Source: Enoplolaimus lenunculus (Eukaryota > Nematoda > Enoplea > Enoplida > Thoracostomopsidae). Taken from it: a stretch of DNA of 64,000 bases. Below, one piece after another: positions 10,701 to 20,600 of this stretch (within the stretch, counting starts at the first letter, position 1; every line of letters starts with the position of its first letter). The position numbers were made by a program, and so were the translations under genes. Location: positions 248,001 through 312,000 of the forward strand of contig JASANG010001519.1 in the NCBI GenBank assembly GCA_030248215.1. Reading direction: 5' to 3'. The notes below the pieces were generated by a model, which saw only the letters and a program-made list of their open reading frames with translations, ran no database searches and was not told where the DNA came from.

Positions 10701-13616
10701 TTAACTAAAAAGCGAACATATTGGCACTACAATGAAGGTATACGTTTAAATATACATTTACTTAATGATTCGTGCAGAATGTATGGCACAACTCCGTTGG
10801 TCCATATCGTCGCTGAATTTACCATTGACTCTCGAAATACCTGAATTGCAACATTTCTAACGACGTTTATTTCGTCATTTGCTTGTTTGCTTTTTATTAG
10901 GAGTCCGTATCCCTAATAAGAGTCCGTAAGCGGATAGAGTCCCTAAACCCTAATTGAAGTCTATAAATGTCAATTATTCCTAATTGTAGCGCATAAAGGA
11001 CTCCAGGTCCAAATAATTTGACTTCGAAACTTTAAAGCGTACTTAAATTTTGTAAGTACATTCCTAAGAATTTACCTTGGATTATATCGCTCAAGCTATT
11101 GACTCAAGACAAATAAACGTGTAATTCAGCGGATAGTGGCAGTACCGGATATATAAACAGTAACGAAGGATGGCGGAGCGTGGGTGAAAAATAAGAGACC
11201 GTAACCGAGTAACAAGGGGGGTACCCTCTGGAGAGGCCAAATAAATATCAGTCTCCCTCTTATTCGGGTCACTACAGTATTTGTATTGTGTCAATAGCTG
11301 AGCGATAATACAAGGTTATACTTAGGAATGTACCTTCAAAATTTACGTACGCTTTAAAGTTTCGAACTCAAATTATTTGGTCTGGAGTCCTTTATACGCT
11401 ACCATTTGGGTTATTTGACATTTATGGACTCTAATTAAGGCTTAGGGACTCTATCCGCTTACGGACTCTTATTAAGGATACGGACTCCTATTGATTCGGA
11501 CTCAAAATGGGGACCCCCTATTATTACCCCAATCTTATTCAGGTCAATACAGTATTTAAGTGGTAGTTCATACGCATGAGTGAATCAACACAATAAACCT
11601 ATATGTAATGTTATTTGATATCTTCGCTAGTGTCATAAAGCTCATAATCAGCCTGCTTGTCTACATGTGCACTGTGCAGACATTGCTATCGCCACTGATA
11701 TGAGGTGTTTTGCATTCGCACAATTACACACATATATACTTTGGCCATATGCCTATATTTCGTTTGCTATGCATAAATATTGGGAATTCTCTGGCTCAGC
11801 AGGGCAAGCCGGTGATTCGCATATGGTATTAATGGAGATGATCCTGGTTAAACCCGTGATATAGTGGTGCAACAGCAGAAAACAAAGCTGAAGAACACGA
11901 TCTAAACCTCTAAATTAATCCACAAACGGAAGAAGCATCATCAAAGGTTTACCTAGATACTGCGTTGGATGGTGTCTGCTATGATGTTTCCGTCCGGATT
12001 GTATACACTGCAAAAAACGGTGAGTCAAATTGACTCCCTCTGAAATAGGCTCTACGGGACTGCACAAATTGAGTCGAATTCAAACTCCGTCCGAGTCAAA
12101 TTCGGCTTACTGAGCCGCGCGTTTGACTCTGACGGAGTTGAATTTGACTCATTTTGTGTAGTCCCGTAGAGCCTATTTCGGAGGGAGTCAATTTGACTCA
12201 CCATTTTTTGCAGTGTGGATACTGCGTTGGATGGTGTCTGCTATGATGTACCCGTCCGGATTGAGTATAAAGAGTGTTCAATATAATTTGTTAAAAATAC
12301 CAGCCCGACCATTTATAGGTAAGTAAGCACTATAAGCAGTGTCGGAAACGGAATGAAAATATGCAATGAAATGTTTATAAACCGGTAATTTGCCTCACAA
12401 AATTTTTTACTGTTCAGTTGCTCAATATTGCTCTTACATGTACTGAAACAATAAACCGCAGATCGCATTGATGTGCAAACTGTTTGAGCTTGATAGCGGA
12501 AAATTAGTTTAGCAATTAAACAATGGACCGGAGAAAAATTGAAACTTTGATTTTAATGCACTTAATACACGGCTGTCGATACTTTTAATATTTTCATAAA
12601 ACCATAGTTTTTTGCCTGTTTACTTAAAAAGTTAAAATATAAAAAGAAAATATTAAAAAATATTTTTATAAAATTAAAAAAAAAATTTTGGAGTTGTATA
12701 ATTTGTTAATTCTGTATCTTAAAGAAATGATGCACGTTTATTGCATGAACAGACCAATGTTTGGTCAGGTTTACCTGATCGTCTGCTAACGACTGTTGCA
12801 GTCCTAAAAGAAAAACATGCTTTACTACGAAATTGAACTGATATTTATAAAGGGTCTAGGAAAGGCGTCGACAAACGTTGATGTGTAGCACCAATTTCCA
12901 AGGCAAATGCACATTATCTGTTCTACGACAACAATGGATTGGTTACAAAAGGGCAGCGGTATTTGGCTTTTACGGTTTATGCTTTACTGTAGGCAGATCC
13001 CTATAGTTTGGGCCGAAATTTGAATATCTATTAATTTGCTACGTACTCCAGCTATTAAGAATATTATCAGAATATATAAATTGCTGTTCCTTCATTAATA
13101 TATTTTGAACGCATATACCTAGTTTTCGGTAATGCCAAAAAGTTTCTGTGCGTTTGGTATTACGCACACAGCCCAGCACATGCTTTGTTAATATATTAAC
13201 AAGCAATCCGCGAGTCATCGAACACTTGACAGGGCCCAGGTATGGAACAGGGCCGGATCGTTTTCCGGAGGGGCTATAATAGAGTCAGGTTAAGCTTAAG
13301 ACTAATTTTTTGCTTAGGCTTAGGCTTAGGCTTTTACGAATATGCTCATTTATGCGCTTAGGCTCAGGCTTAGGCTTCATAGGTTAGGAATATGCTTATA
13401 CTACTGTTCCGGCCCTGTTCTATACATGCGGGCACTAAACTTGACAGTTGGCCATATTCATTAAATCGATTAATATTTCTTAAAACTCACCTCGATTATT
13501 GTATCCGTTATCGTATACAGCTGGTTTTTCGATAAACCTTTCATCAATTGGTATTGACATCACTGCACCATTTGCTGAAACAATAGTCAGTCCGTCAAGC
13601 CGAAGCATATTATGTT
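4738..13616 (-). CDS. Astacin-family zinc metalloprotease with ShK domain
   Basis: Probably a secreted M12A protease. Exons, 5' to 3': 13491-13616 (propeptide-like, uncertain); 10762 to about 10882 (WTNGVVPYILHES); 10125-10245 (ESIDDFHKWTCVRW); 8933-9108 (CYSMVGRSGG, zinc motif HEMMHAIGFVHEHNRPD); 8129-8303 (RYDYGSLMHY, the Met-turn); 6575-6717 (IGQRIGFSDYDLLKIQKLY, end of the catalytic domain); 4806- or 4738-4888 (KWATTGVC, SCHNC: second half of a ShK domain). The junctions from 10762 down to 6575 keep phase. An exon with the first ShK cysteines is missing between 6575 and 4888, because the phases of those two do not join and I could not find it. The last exon either splices at 4806 (GTAATT donor) or runs to a TAG at 4738 supplied by the MITE at 4005-4743. 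No signal-peptide exon was found. All catalytic residues are present. Confidence 0.85.
4905..5277. mobile_element. hAT-type MITE, AACGGAAACGG subfamily
   Basis: The element starts CAGGGTGTAAAACGC and ends GGGTACATCCTG. It is flanked by GTGCCTAA (4897-4904) and GTGCGTAA (5278-5285), an 8-bp duplication with one change. Inside are repeats of AACGGAAACGGA. Its edge lies 8 bp from the 3' splice site of the ShK exon (exon edge 4888), so the element replaces most of the upstream intronic splicing signal region. Confidence 0.83.
5432..5482. mobile_element. Family D MITE, left-arm fragment
   Basis: CACTGCAAAAAATGGTGAGT and about 30 further bases of the left arm are present. The match ends after AATAGGCTTTTTCATGG. 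Confidence 0.7.
5630..5842. mobile_element. Family D palindromic MITE
   Basis: A complete palindrome from CACTGCAAAAAATGGTGAGT to its complement ending TTTTTTGCAGTG. It has GAGTC-containing inner repeats and lies in an intron region of the astacin gene. The preceding bases (CCTGACTACGCCCTTG) resemble a right end of a CAGGGGCGTAG-type element. Confidence 0.85.
6104..6535. mobile_element. Family C MITE with internal tandem amplification
   Basis: The ends are AGGGCCGGATCGTTTTCC and CTGTTCCGGCCCTGTTATGG. Between them a unit of about 81 bp (GGGGCTGTAATACAGTCCG, then AGCTTTAGACTAATTTTT, then TTAGGC repeats, then TTTAGGAATAA) is present about three times, starting near 6208, 6289 and 6376. It is the longest TTAGGC-bearing copy in the window. 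It lies directly after the 6575-6717 exon of the astacin gene. Confidence 0.75.
6718..7179. other. Astacin intron sequence, nothing recognised
   Basis: AT-rich intron between astacin exons 6575-6717 and 8129-8303. No element end or coding segment recognised. Confidence 0.5.
7180..7364. mobile_element. Family C MITE (TTAGGC-bearing)
   Basis: The ends are GGGCCCATGTAAAGATCAGG and TGTTCTTTACATTGGCC, with GGCGGAACGTTTTTCTGTGG inside the left end. The core holds CTTAGGCTTAGG repeats. It lies in an astacin intron. Confidence 0.8.
7585..7768. mobile_element. Family C MITE (TTAGGC-bearing), opposite orientation
   Basis: The left end is GGCCAATGCAGAGAACAGGG and the core holds CCTAAGCCTAAG repeats. 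The right end is GAAAAATGTTCCGATCCTG then CATGGG. Confidence 0.78.
7854..8016. mobile_element. hAT-type MITE, CAGGCCCGTAGCC ends
   Basis: A 163-bp element from CAGGCCCGTAGCCAGC to CTTGGCTACGGGCCCG. It is flanked by ATTCCTGT (7846-7853) and ATTCTTGT (8017-8024), an 8-bp duplication with one change. It carries no ORF and lies in an astacin intron. Confidence 0.8.
8376..8585. mobile_element. Family C MITE (CCTAAG orientation)
   Basis: The left end is GGCCAATGTAAAGAACAGGG and the right end is GTTCCGCCCCTGATCATTT followed by ACATGGGCC. The core holds AAGCCTAAGCCTAAG repeats. Its right end touches the family A copy at 8585-8704 with no spacer. Confidence 0.8.
8585..8704. mobile_element. Family A MITE, short deletion derivative
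   Basis: About 120 bp. The left end CGTCACGCGAATAAGAGGG and right end CCTCTCATTCGCTTCACTA match family A ends, but most of the interior is missing. TA follows the right end. Confidence 0.7.
8748..8869. mobile_element. Family D MITE, right-arm fragment
   Basis: The centre and right arm of family D, ending TTTTTTGCAGTG; the left arm is lost. It lies 64 bp from the low edge of the astacin zinc-motif exon. Confidence 0.75.
9127..9427. mobile_element. Family E MITE (GCAAGTT-rich)
   Basis: The ends are CATTCATGCATGCAAGTTTT and CTTCTACGTGTGAATAGGGC. Family E arms are rich in GCAAGTT / AACTTGC and the CACGTG core. Other copies lie at 50716, 51225, 51552 and 61706. The low edge is about 18 bp from the 3' splice site of the astacin zinc-motif exon (edge 9108). 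Confidence 0.75.
9428..10124. other. Astacin intron sequence, nothing recognised
   Basis: Intron between exons 8933-9108 and 10125-10245. It holds a short (GT)n run near 10091-10100. No element or exon seen. Confidence 0.5.
10896..11277. mobile_element. Family A MITE, left end missing
   Basis: The copy starts inside the family A consensus (GGAGTCCGTATCCCTAAT) and ends with the complete terminus CTTATTCGGGTCACTACAG followed by TA. Its truncated edge borders the astacin exon that begins near 10882, just above the WTNGVVPY-coding segment. That exon's acceptor is therefore hard to place. Confidence 0.8.
11283..11552. mobile_element. Family A MITE, inverted, inner end missing
   Basis: This copy matches family A in the opposite orientation to 10896-11277. 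It runs from TACAAGGTTATACTTAGGAA to the terminus CTTATTCAGGTCAATACAG. The two copies are only about 5 bp apart and face each other. Confidence 0.77.
11956..12001. repeat. 46-bp direct repeat flanking a family D MITE, left copy
   Basis: The repeat begins GATACTGCGTTGGATGGTGT and ends CCGTCCGGATTG. The second copy is 12218-12263 with 44 of 46 positions identical. The family D element 12006-12215 lies exactly between. Short open frames exist on both strands but no family was recognised. Confidence 0.85.
12006..12215. mobile_element. Family D palindromic MITE
   Basis: A complete 210-bp palindrome, CACTGCAAAAAACGGTGAGT to its complement ending TTTTTTGCAGTG. It is flanked by the 46-bp direct repeats at 11956-12001 and 12218-12263. 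It lies in the long astacin intron. Confidence 0.87.
12218..12263. repeat. 46-bp direct repeat flanking a family D MITE, right copy
   Basis: Partner of 11956-12001. The two differences are adjacent (TT versus AC before the CCGTCCGG part). Confidence 0.85.
12264..13237. other. Astacin intron sequence, nothing recognised
   Basis: AT-rich, with an A/T homopolymer region near 12590-12690. No exon or element end recognised. Confidence 0.5.
13238..13430. mobile_element. Family C MITE (TTAGGC-bearing)
   Basis: The ends are TATGGAACAGGGCCGGATCG and TTCCGGCCCTGTTCTATACA. The core holds CTTAGGCTTAGGCTTAGG. It lies 60 bp from the upstream astacin exon. Confidence 0.82.
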
Positions 13617-13724
13617 CTACGTTTCGTTACACAAAAGTATTGTTTAAAGCACAGTAGAAGTTAAATCGTCTCACAACTTAATGTTTTCCAGACGCGGTTC
13701 CGCTGATATTAGTAAACTAAGCAG

Positions 13725-14085
13725 CAGGGTGTGAAACGGATAATAACAACGGAAATGGAAATGGATTGTGATCGTAATATCGGAAACGAAAACGGAAAAC
13801 GGATATTGAGAAGTATAGAAATTTCGAACAGGTTCTACTTTTCTGCTGCGACATTCGTGACGTGGGATGCAAAGAAATTTTTAATATTTATAAATGAACA
13901 GGTTAATTTTTGTTTCAGTTCGGTCAATTGTAGCACATTTGTAATAAAAAATTGCGAGAAACTAGTATAATTTATACCTAAAATTTGAACGTAAAAATTT
14001 AATAAACTTCCGGCATTCCTATAACGGAAACAGAAACTGAAACGGATACCGAATTTTCCGGAAACGGATACCCGGTTACACTATG
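13725..14085. mobile_element. hAT-type MITE, AACGGAAACGG subfamily
   Basis: Starts CAGGGTGTGAAACGGATAA and ends GGATACCCGGTTACACTATG, with AACGGAAA repeats inside. It resembles 4905-5277. No clean 8-bp flanking repeat was seen. Confidence 0.65.
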
Positions 14086-14849
14086 AAGTACCCTCTGCGA
14101 AAATAAGAAACAAGAATGTATATTTTATGCAGGTTTTCAGTAGTAAACTGGTTATATTCTAATAGTCAAAAACATTAAAAGCTAAGCAAAACTTGAACTC
14201 AACTCTGTAAACACATTTATATAAAACCATCCAATCCAAATATGGCTGGCGTCACCTACAAAATTAACAAAAATTCTAAGTGTTTCACCCAATTTACATT
14301 TTCTATCTTTTTTAAGCGTTAAAGCATTTAATACGTTTGATCAGAATATGACTTACGTAGTATATAATATCCGCAAACTTGATGTAGAATGCAGCTAAGA
14401 ATAGAAATATATCGGTTTATGTGTACCATAGTAAAAATCAAATATAGTGTCTTATACAATATACCAGTAAAATGATTGAATTCCAAAGACTGATATCATG
14501 TTTATAGCAGACTGGACTACTGAAATGTCATGTTTAAACAACTGTTAAAAACATTTGTTTGTTTTTTGAAAACATGCAAGGTATTGTTAAACAATCTGGT
14601 ACAAACCGAAAGTGCCTAAAAAGGGCTACAACACAGGTTGAGAAAGCTGACTGTTCTGCCCTCAATTTTCATACAACATCTATTATTGTATACAAAAACA
14701 AATTGTTGTATTGGATTGTAATTCTATGCTGTGTTTATTAGTGCTAAAACGCTTCGCAACTGGGCAATCACAGTAAGTTCCAACGAGGCCTGGCATTGAC
14801 TGGAATGATTTAGCTAGTGTGATGTTGAAGAAGTACAATAAAATATGAG
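14086..14849. other. Intergenic or 5' region of the astacin gene, nothing recognised
   Basis: AT-rich. No exon with a signal-peptide-like start could be assigned on the minus strand, although the astacin gene should begin in this direction. Confidence 0.4.
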
Positions 14850-14992
14850 ACACGCGTACAGCTGCAAGTTTTTGCAACGATAGCTCCTAGCTGCAATTTG
14901 CAAGTGGAAGTTTTTCCATCAAGATTAGCCGCTGGTACATGCCAAGTTTTGGCAGCAAGAACTTGCGCCGGCAAGTTTTGCAATGAGTTGAA
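14850..14992. mobile_element. Family E MITE (GCAAGTT-rich)
   Basis: ACACGCGTACAGCTGCAAGT at the left, and repeated GCAAGTTTT / AACTTGC blocks through to GGCAAGTTTTGCAATGAG. It is shorter and more decayed than the copies near 51000. Confidence 0.6.
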
Positions 14993-15047
14993 CAAAAGTT
15001 GAAGCTGCTGTAAGGTTGTAGGGGTCTTCTGAAAATGTAGCTGTGTT

Positions 15048-15300
15048 GTTAGTGCGAAGTAGTGCGAAAGACTGAATACGGCTGGATTCGAACCAGCAAT
15101 CTTAGGTTATCCAGACCAATATTCTTAAATGTAGCTATCGCCGCGCTGCATCAACTGTTTGTGTTAGCTATTAACTTTGATATTTACCAGTGTGCTACGT
15201 TGTGTGTACTACGTAGTTATCACAAAGGTATTGTGTTACGTATCAGCTTTTACCTCTGTACTTGTTTTACATTCCGGTGTTCTATCGGACAGTACCTGTC
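15048..15300 (-). mobile_element. tRNA-like SINE-type element
   Basis: On the minus strand, 15068-15151 reads as a tRNA-like module. An A-box-like GCGATAGCTACATTTAAG lies near its start. The T-arm GCTGGTTCGAATCCAGC is a perfect stem with a B-box. Flanking sequence (TTAGTGCGAAGTAG on one side, TGTGTTAGCTATTA on the other) is shared in decayed form with 41058-41250. It is a mobile-element copy, not a functional tRNA: no acceptor stem was seen. Confidence 0.6.
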
Positions 15301-15984
15301 ATTCTCTCTTTTTATGAGGTCGTCCTGTGGCGGTCATACGTTTTAATGGCTCTCTGTAAGCATGGGAGACATGCTTGTCTCACTGCATCGTTAGTTAGAA
15401 ACCACCCGTAACGGGCTTCTGCACCTGATTCAGTTAAAAGTTCGCAAGTCTTTTGTCCTGCCTAGACCTACAGCGCTCTTTAGTTTTAGGGTCAAAAATT
15501 AATAAAAATCGAAATATACGTCTTTTTTTAAAAAATTTAGGTTTTTTCATGCTCAGAATGATGTGGTGGATCAGAAAGTAAGATTTTCCCACAAAATTTT
15601 CTTTTTTCATCTTCTCAGATTTTTCACGTGTTAAGAGTTTAACTTTTTCTTAATGTTAATTCGAAACGCCACGATTTATCAGGTGTGGATAGAGTGAGTT
15701 GTGTAGTGCGTGGGGTTTGAGGGGTGGTAGCCCCGCCCCACATCCGGCTTTGTTTCCCTTTAGAACGTATTGAGGTAAACACGGAAATACCGAAATTTTT
15801 ACAAAACAAGCCATTTTTTGATTTTTGTTACAACTACAACTACAACAGCAACTTTACTTTGTAAAATAGTAGATACGTGAAGGTAATAGAAAATACAAAT
15901 AGTATAAAGTAAAGGTAAAACAGAAATCGGAGCAAACTTCCTTTACATCTGAGTGAGAAAGGTTCGGTCATACGTTAACGAGTT

Positions 15985-16559
15985 AGTGAAATCCACCTTT
16001 TTAAGTTTTTTTAAATCAATAGCGGATTTCTTAACAGGCTTTCGCTTGCGGATCTTCCAGTCATAACCGCAGGTATTTTGGGTAATGTTTTAATTTAAGA
16101 CTAGATGTTCGCTCGCAGTCTATTTTATTATTCAGAAACTTAAAAATCGTCGCTAGAACATTGATTAAGCGGCGTTTTTCCAGTGGTTCAATGCCAAGGA
16201 ATTTAATTCTTTCGTTGTAACTTACCATTTCCCGGCCGCACTGATAAAATATTCGACGGATAAAGAATATCTGCACCTTTTCAATCATGTCAATATACTC
16301 GCATACTCTAGTATTGGTGTTACACAGTTGACATATGCATGTAATCATTAATCGACATCAGAAAACAAAAAACAACGAAAGAGCATATTACTGACACTAT
16401 TGGATTTGAAACAATTTTATGAATATGCATATTGAATTTCAGATTTTCGTTGATAGTTATACCAAGGTCTTTAACAATTTGAGGGATCTGGTATAGTACG
16501 TGTTTCAACAAAATACTGATACCAATAACCCTATAACGAAGGAGTATTAATGGGCTCAC
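15985..16559 (-). mobile_element. Decayed LINE 3' end (reverse-transcriptase C-terminal part)
   Basis: The minus strand encodes VKDLGITINENLKFNMHIHK (near 16470-16410). In another frame, at 16350-16061, it encodes YNERIKFLGIEPLEKRRLIN, preceded by IEKVQIFFIRR. These are the conserved C-terminal segments of LINE polymerases (the DLGV..D..L.F..HI..I and E.VQRRF...Y..RL..LGL..LE.RR patterns). At least one frameshift separates them. The upstream RT domain is absent: a 5'-truncated, dead copy. A TTGTAGTTGTAG repeat near 15832-15856 on the same strand may be its tail. Confidence 0.7.
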
Positions 16560-16590
16560 GCCTCGGCTGTATGTCCTTTTAGGTTCCAGT

Positions 16591-17051
16591 CAGTGTGCAA
16601 CCGGAATCCCGGTTGCGGTTCCGGCATTTTTCACCTTACGGTGTCGGTTCAAGTAAATTTTACCGCAATTAAAAATTCCGGTAGTATTAAATAATTATGG
16701 TCGTTTTACTTTGCTAATCTTTAAGAAGCCTTTTTAAACCCACTTGTACAATTAGTGACGATAAAAATGAAAAAAATTTAATTTGTATAGTATTTAAACC
16801 TTGATAATTATCGAAAATGAACCGTCGAAGGTTGATTTCGCTGCAGTGGACAACAAAACTAAAAAATATACAGGAGATTAAGTCAATACCTATCTTCAAC
16901 TAAGGTTGTTTCAACAATAATATAGCAAAAAAAAAAGAAAATTCAGATGAATAGTTCGATGGCATGCATTTTTATTTTTCACTTTCCGGTTCCGGTAATT
17001 TTTTCAAATTTCGTTTCTGGCTTCGGTAATTGTAATTCCGGTTGCATTCTG
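16591..17051. mobile_element. hAT-type MITE, CCGGTTCCGG subfamily
   Basis: Starts CAGTGTGCAACCGGAATCC and ends TTCCGGTTGCATTCTG. The flanks GTTCCAGT (16583-16590) and GTTCCATT (17052-17059) form an 8-bp duplication with one change. No ORF. A related copy lies at 26063-26491. Confidence 0.8.
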
Positions 17052-17059
17052 GTTCCATT

Positions 17060-17614
17060 GTGGGCACCGTGTACGATTGTGGGATCTCGTGCACAATGTA
17101 CGTGTTATATTAGTGCGAAGCAGTTGAATCAATTTTTTTGCAGAGAGAGCTTGTAGTTGCAAGTATTACTCAAAAATCCATTACAAATCTTGCCGAAAAA
17201 GAATAACTTAGATATATTTAGTGTTTTCCACAGCATTTACTTTTGGAAACAGCGGTGAATCTAGCAGATGGGTAGCGTGTCCCCAAACAGCCTCTTGCTT
17301 AAAATTTTCTTTAAAACGAAACTTTCGGAATACAAAAACTATTTTCGTCACCGGAAAATATGTATACAGGATAGGGCGCAAACACATATAACAACTGCCC
17401 ACCTTCTTCTCACACAAGATAAACGTCCAAAATACACTATAATTAACTCGTGGGTATGCACCTTAAACACATTATATATTTAGTTAGATAAAGTACCATT
17501 TTCATACTATGATTACAGAGGAAATTAGCAACAACTAATTTACACCACAGTAATTTGTATTTATATTACACGCATTATAGTTTCTACTTTCTTCTATACG
17601 TATTATGTGTAATT
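17060..17614. other. 5' flank of CCDC22
   Basis: AT-rich sequence between a hAT-type element and the CCDC22 start codon. No clear promoter motif can be assigned. It should hold the CCDC22 promoter. Confidence 0.4.
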
Positions 17615-20600
17615 ATGGAAGAAGTTGATCAGTTACTAATACAGAATGCTATTTCTATTGGCTGGTAAGTGATAATTTAGCAAGTCGAAGCGATTTATGT
17701 TTTGTACTCGGGGTCGAAAGGTGGATGTCTGTGTGTCTGGTCGTCCGATGGTATTTTCAAACCTAAATACACAGTGGGTTTTAACCTCGTTTTGATGTTA
17801 TATAATTTAAGTCGTTTACTAGCTACTGGCTAATTTGACATTTGCTATGTCAACATTGGCAGTTGAGTTTGGGAATATATATGTTTAATTACGTATACAT
17901 TGAGAACTAGTCGAAACTGAGTCAATGTCACAATAATCTATTCTAAATTTACAGCGACTTAGAAAACGCTTCGACGGTTCGTGAATTTTCAACGGAGCAA
18001 GTGATACAAATAATTGTTCAGTGCTTGCGTGTTATTGATTCAAAATATGAAACTGAGTTTCCATCTGCTGTGCTGCCTCCAGCAATGACAGGCCGATTCA
18101 AAATGTGTTCCAAATTAGTAACAGCTCTGCAGGTATGAATAATACGTATATTATGTTGTATGTATCTTGTATGTATCATATGCAGCGCATATATAATATA
18201 AATGCTTAGCAATACTTGCATCAAAGTTCACTGATTTGGCCTATCTGCGCAAACGCTCGTGAATGGCCTCAACGTGTTATAGCGTATGAAACGTGAGAAA
18301 TGTGTAAAGTTCTAGCTTTGTAATCTTATATATTAGAGATGCCCCGGACCGGGGCCAATACAACCTTTAAATGACTCCATGAAACACAATTCTATCACAC
18401 TCGGTTCTCGTTTGAAACAAAAAAATCACAGGAAACACCAACCAAAAACACTGCGTGATACTAACACAAAACGTTAACTTTTGTATGAGGAGATCACTGT
18501 ACATGGTATTTTTTATTTTGCCACGGTTTGCTGTACACGCTACACAATGTATAGATTGTTTTTTCCCACGGTTAGCCAAATATAGGTATATATGTCGTAG
18601 CTTATGCTGATACGTTGGTTTACGTTTTCTAACTTGGCCCCGAGCGGTCCCGGCCCCGCCCCTAATAAAATCCCGAAACCGGGGCAACTTTAAAGTAATA
18701 TAGTGGCTTAAAAATGTTAAAATTATTAAACTTATTTCGCTTCTGGGACATGCGCTAAAACTTTTAAGTTAACTTGAAATGGTTTTGAGCAGCATTAGGA
18801 GTTGTGACGTTACTAGTTTATTACATAGTTTGTCTATTGATAACTTATGGTTTTGTTGCGCATTATGGTTTCTGTCGTATATTTTACAATGGTATGACTT
18901 TCAGAATTTAGGATATCGAGGCGACCTTGGCTATCAAACGCTGCTGTATGGAAGCGAGATGGACCGAAGGAATATATTGCTCTTTTTGGTTGAAAAACTT
19001 CCACACGATGTAGAAAATACCGGTATTGTTACTGCAAGTAAGGCAACAAATTTTGTACCATGTATCTGTCTCTTGATTAAAGCTTACTTAACTCGCGAAC
19101 CACCTAGCTAGATAGTCCTAACGGTGTGCACTATTATCTCGGTTCAGCTTCCAACTCCGTAAGATTTCAGCATCACCAGTTGGTTCTGCAAACACTTGTA
19201 AAATACCAATAAGTCAGTTTTTTCGTGTCTACGTTTAGTTCATAGTTTTTCGGACACATTGTAGGCAGTGGGGACAAATTGAGACAAACCGTATGTCAGT
19301 CGGTGAAAGATGCATTGCTCAAACAGTGGCAGCCATGGTTTGACGCGAGCGATGCGAATGTGGTAATCTTCTTTCAGCGTTTTGTTTGAATGAATATTTA
19401 CGTGAGCTTGGCTTTGTTGTTTTCAATAGAGGAAAACACGTTTGAACATTGCTCATATTGTTTGGCTAAAGTTTTCATTTGACGTTCAATTTGCGGTTAC
19501 ATTAGCGGTTATAGAAACATTTATATATATTCCAGTCTAACCCGCATACCGTTTCCTTTGTTGCGGAACCTCTACAGTGGCCTTCAACAAAAACTAATGT
19601 GCCGGCGTTTGCTGATCAGTTGTCTGTTGCGTATCGCTACGTGCCCTCTGTGCTACAGCTACTTTCAGGAGATCAAAAATTGACATCTCACAGTTTGAAT
19701 GTTTGTATTTTATTGTTGCTTTTTAGCTAGCAGTAGTATTGAGTTAATAGGAAAACTTGCGGAAACATAATCTGTTTGTCTTATGCAAATGGAAGGTCAT
19801 TTTTTAACGAATTGCGTATATGCTGACATACAAACATACAATTGCGTATGTTTACAAGGCGAAGCCAAAGCTGCAGTACTTAGTGTAATTATTTGTTCTG
19901 CACCGTTACTACATAGAGGTGATCCTGTAGTTATTGTATACATTGTTGTATATTTAGACAGCTGCGTAAAAAATCGAATATTTTAAATATATAAGTTTAA
20001 GTATTTATGGTGTAACATTTTTGCATAAGTATTGCCAATGGGCTGGAATGGAAAATATGGAACACTGTTCCGTTGGAATATGTAGATTTACTGAGCACTT
20101 AGCTGTTTTAGAGTCTCATGCTAACAGAGCACGTTTTGTTACCAAGTGGCGATGAAGGAAACGAACTCATCAAAAGAATATTGGCTAGTCAACGACTCAG
20201 TAAAAGCACCTCAACCGGTGTTAAAGCCGCCAGACCAAAAGGTCCGAAACCAAAACTGCTACCAAAACCAACAAAGAATGCGTCTGATCAAGTTTGTGCT
20301 ACATAATATAAAAACATTTAATTTAGAAACAAAACTTTTGTGTTTTTTCTGTTGCGATTATAAATAATAAGTTGAAGTTATTAATTTATTGCTCGGTTAA
20401 TGATAACGCTCAATCGCATTATATGATATGAAAATTTTTGCCAGGGAAGAATTTGTTAACCGAATTCCTAAAACAGCGTGAAGTAATTCGCAACACCGCA
20501 TATTGGCACGATTCGTCAAGTAATATTTTGTCACCACTGTTTGCTACTTAGTAACACTTTTGTTTCAGGATTCGAATAAAGTAAATGTGGTCGATTGCCA

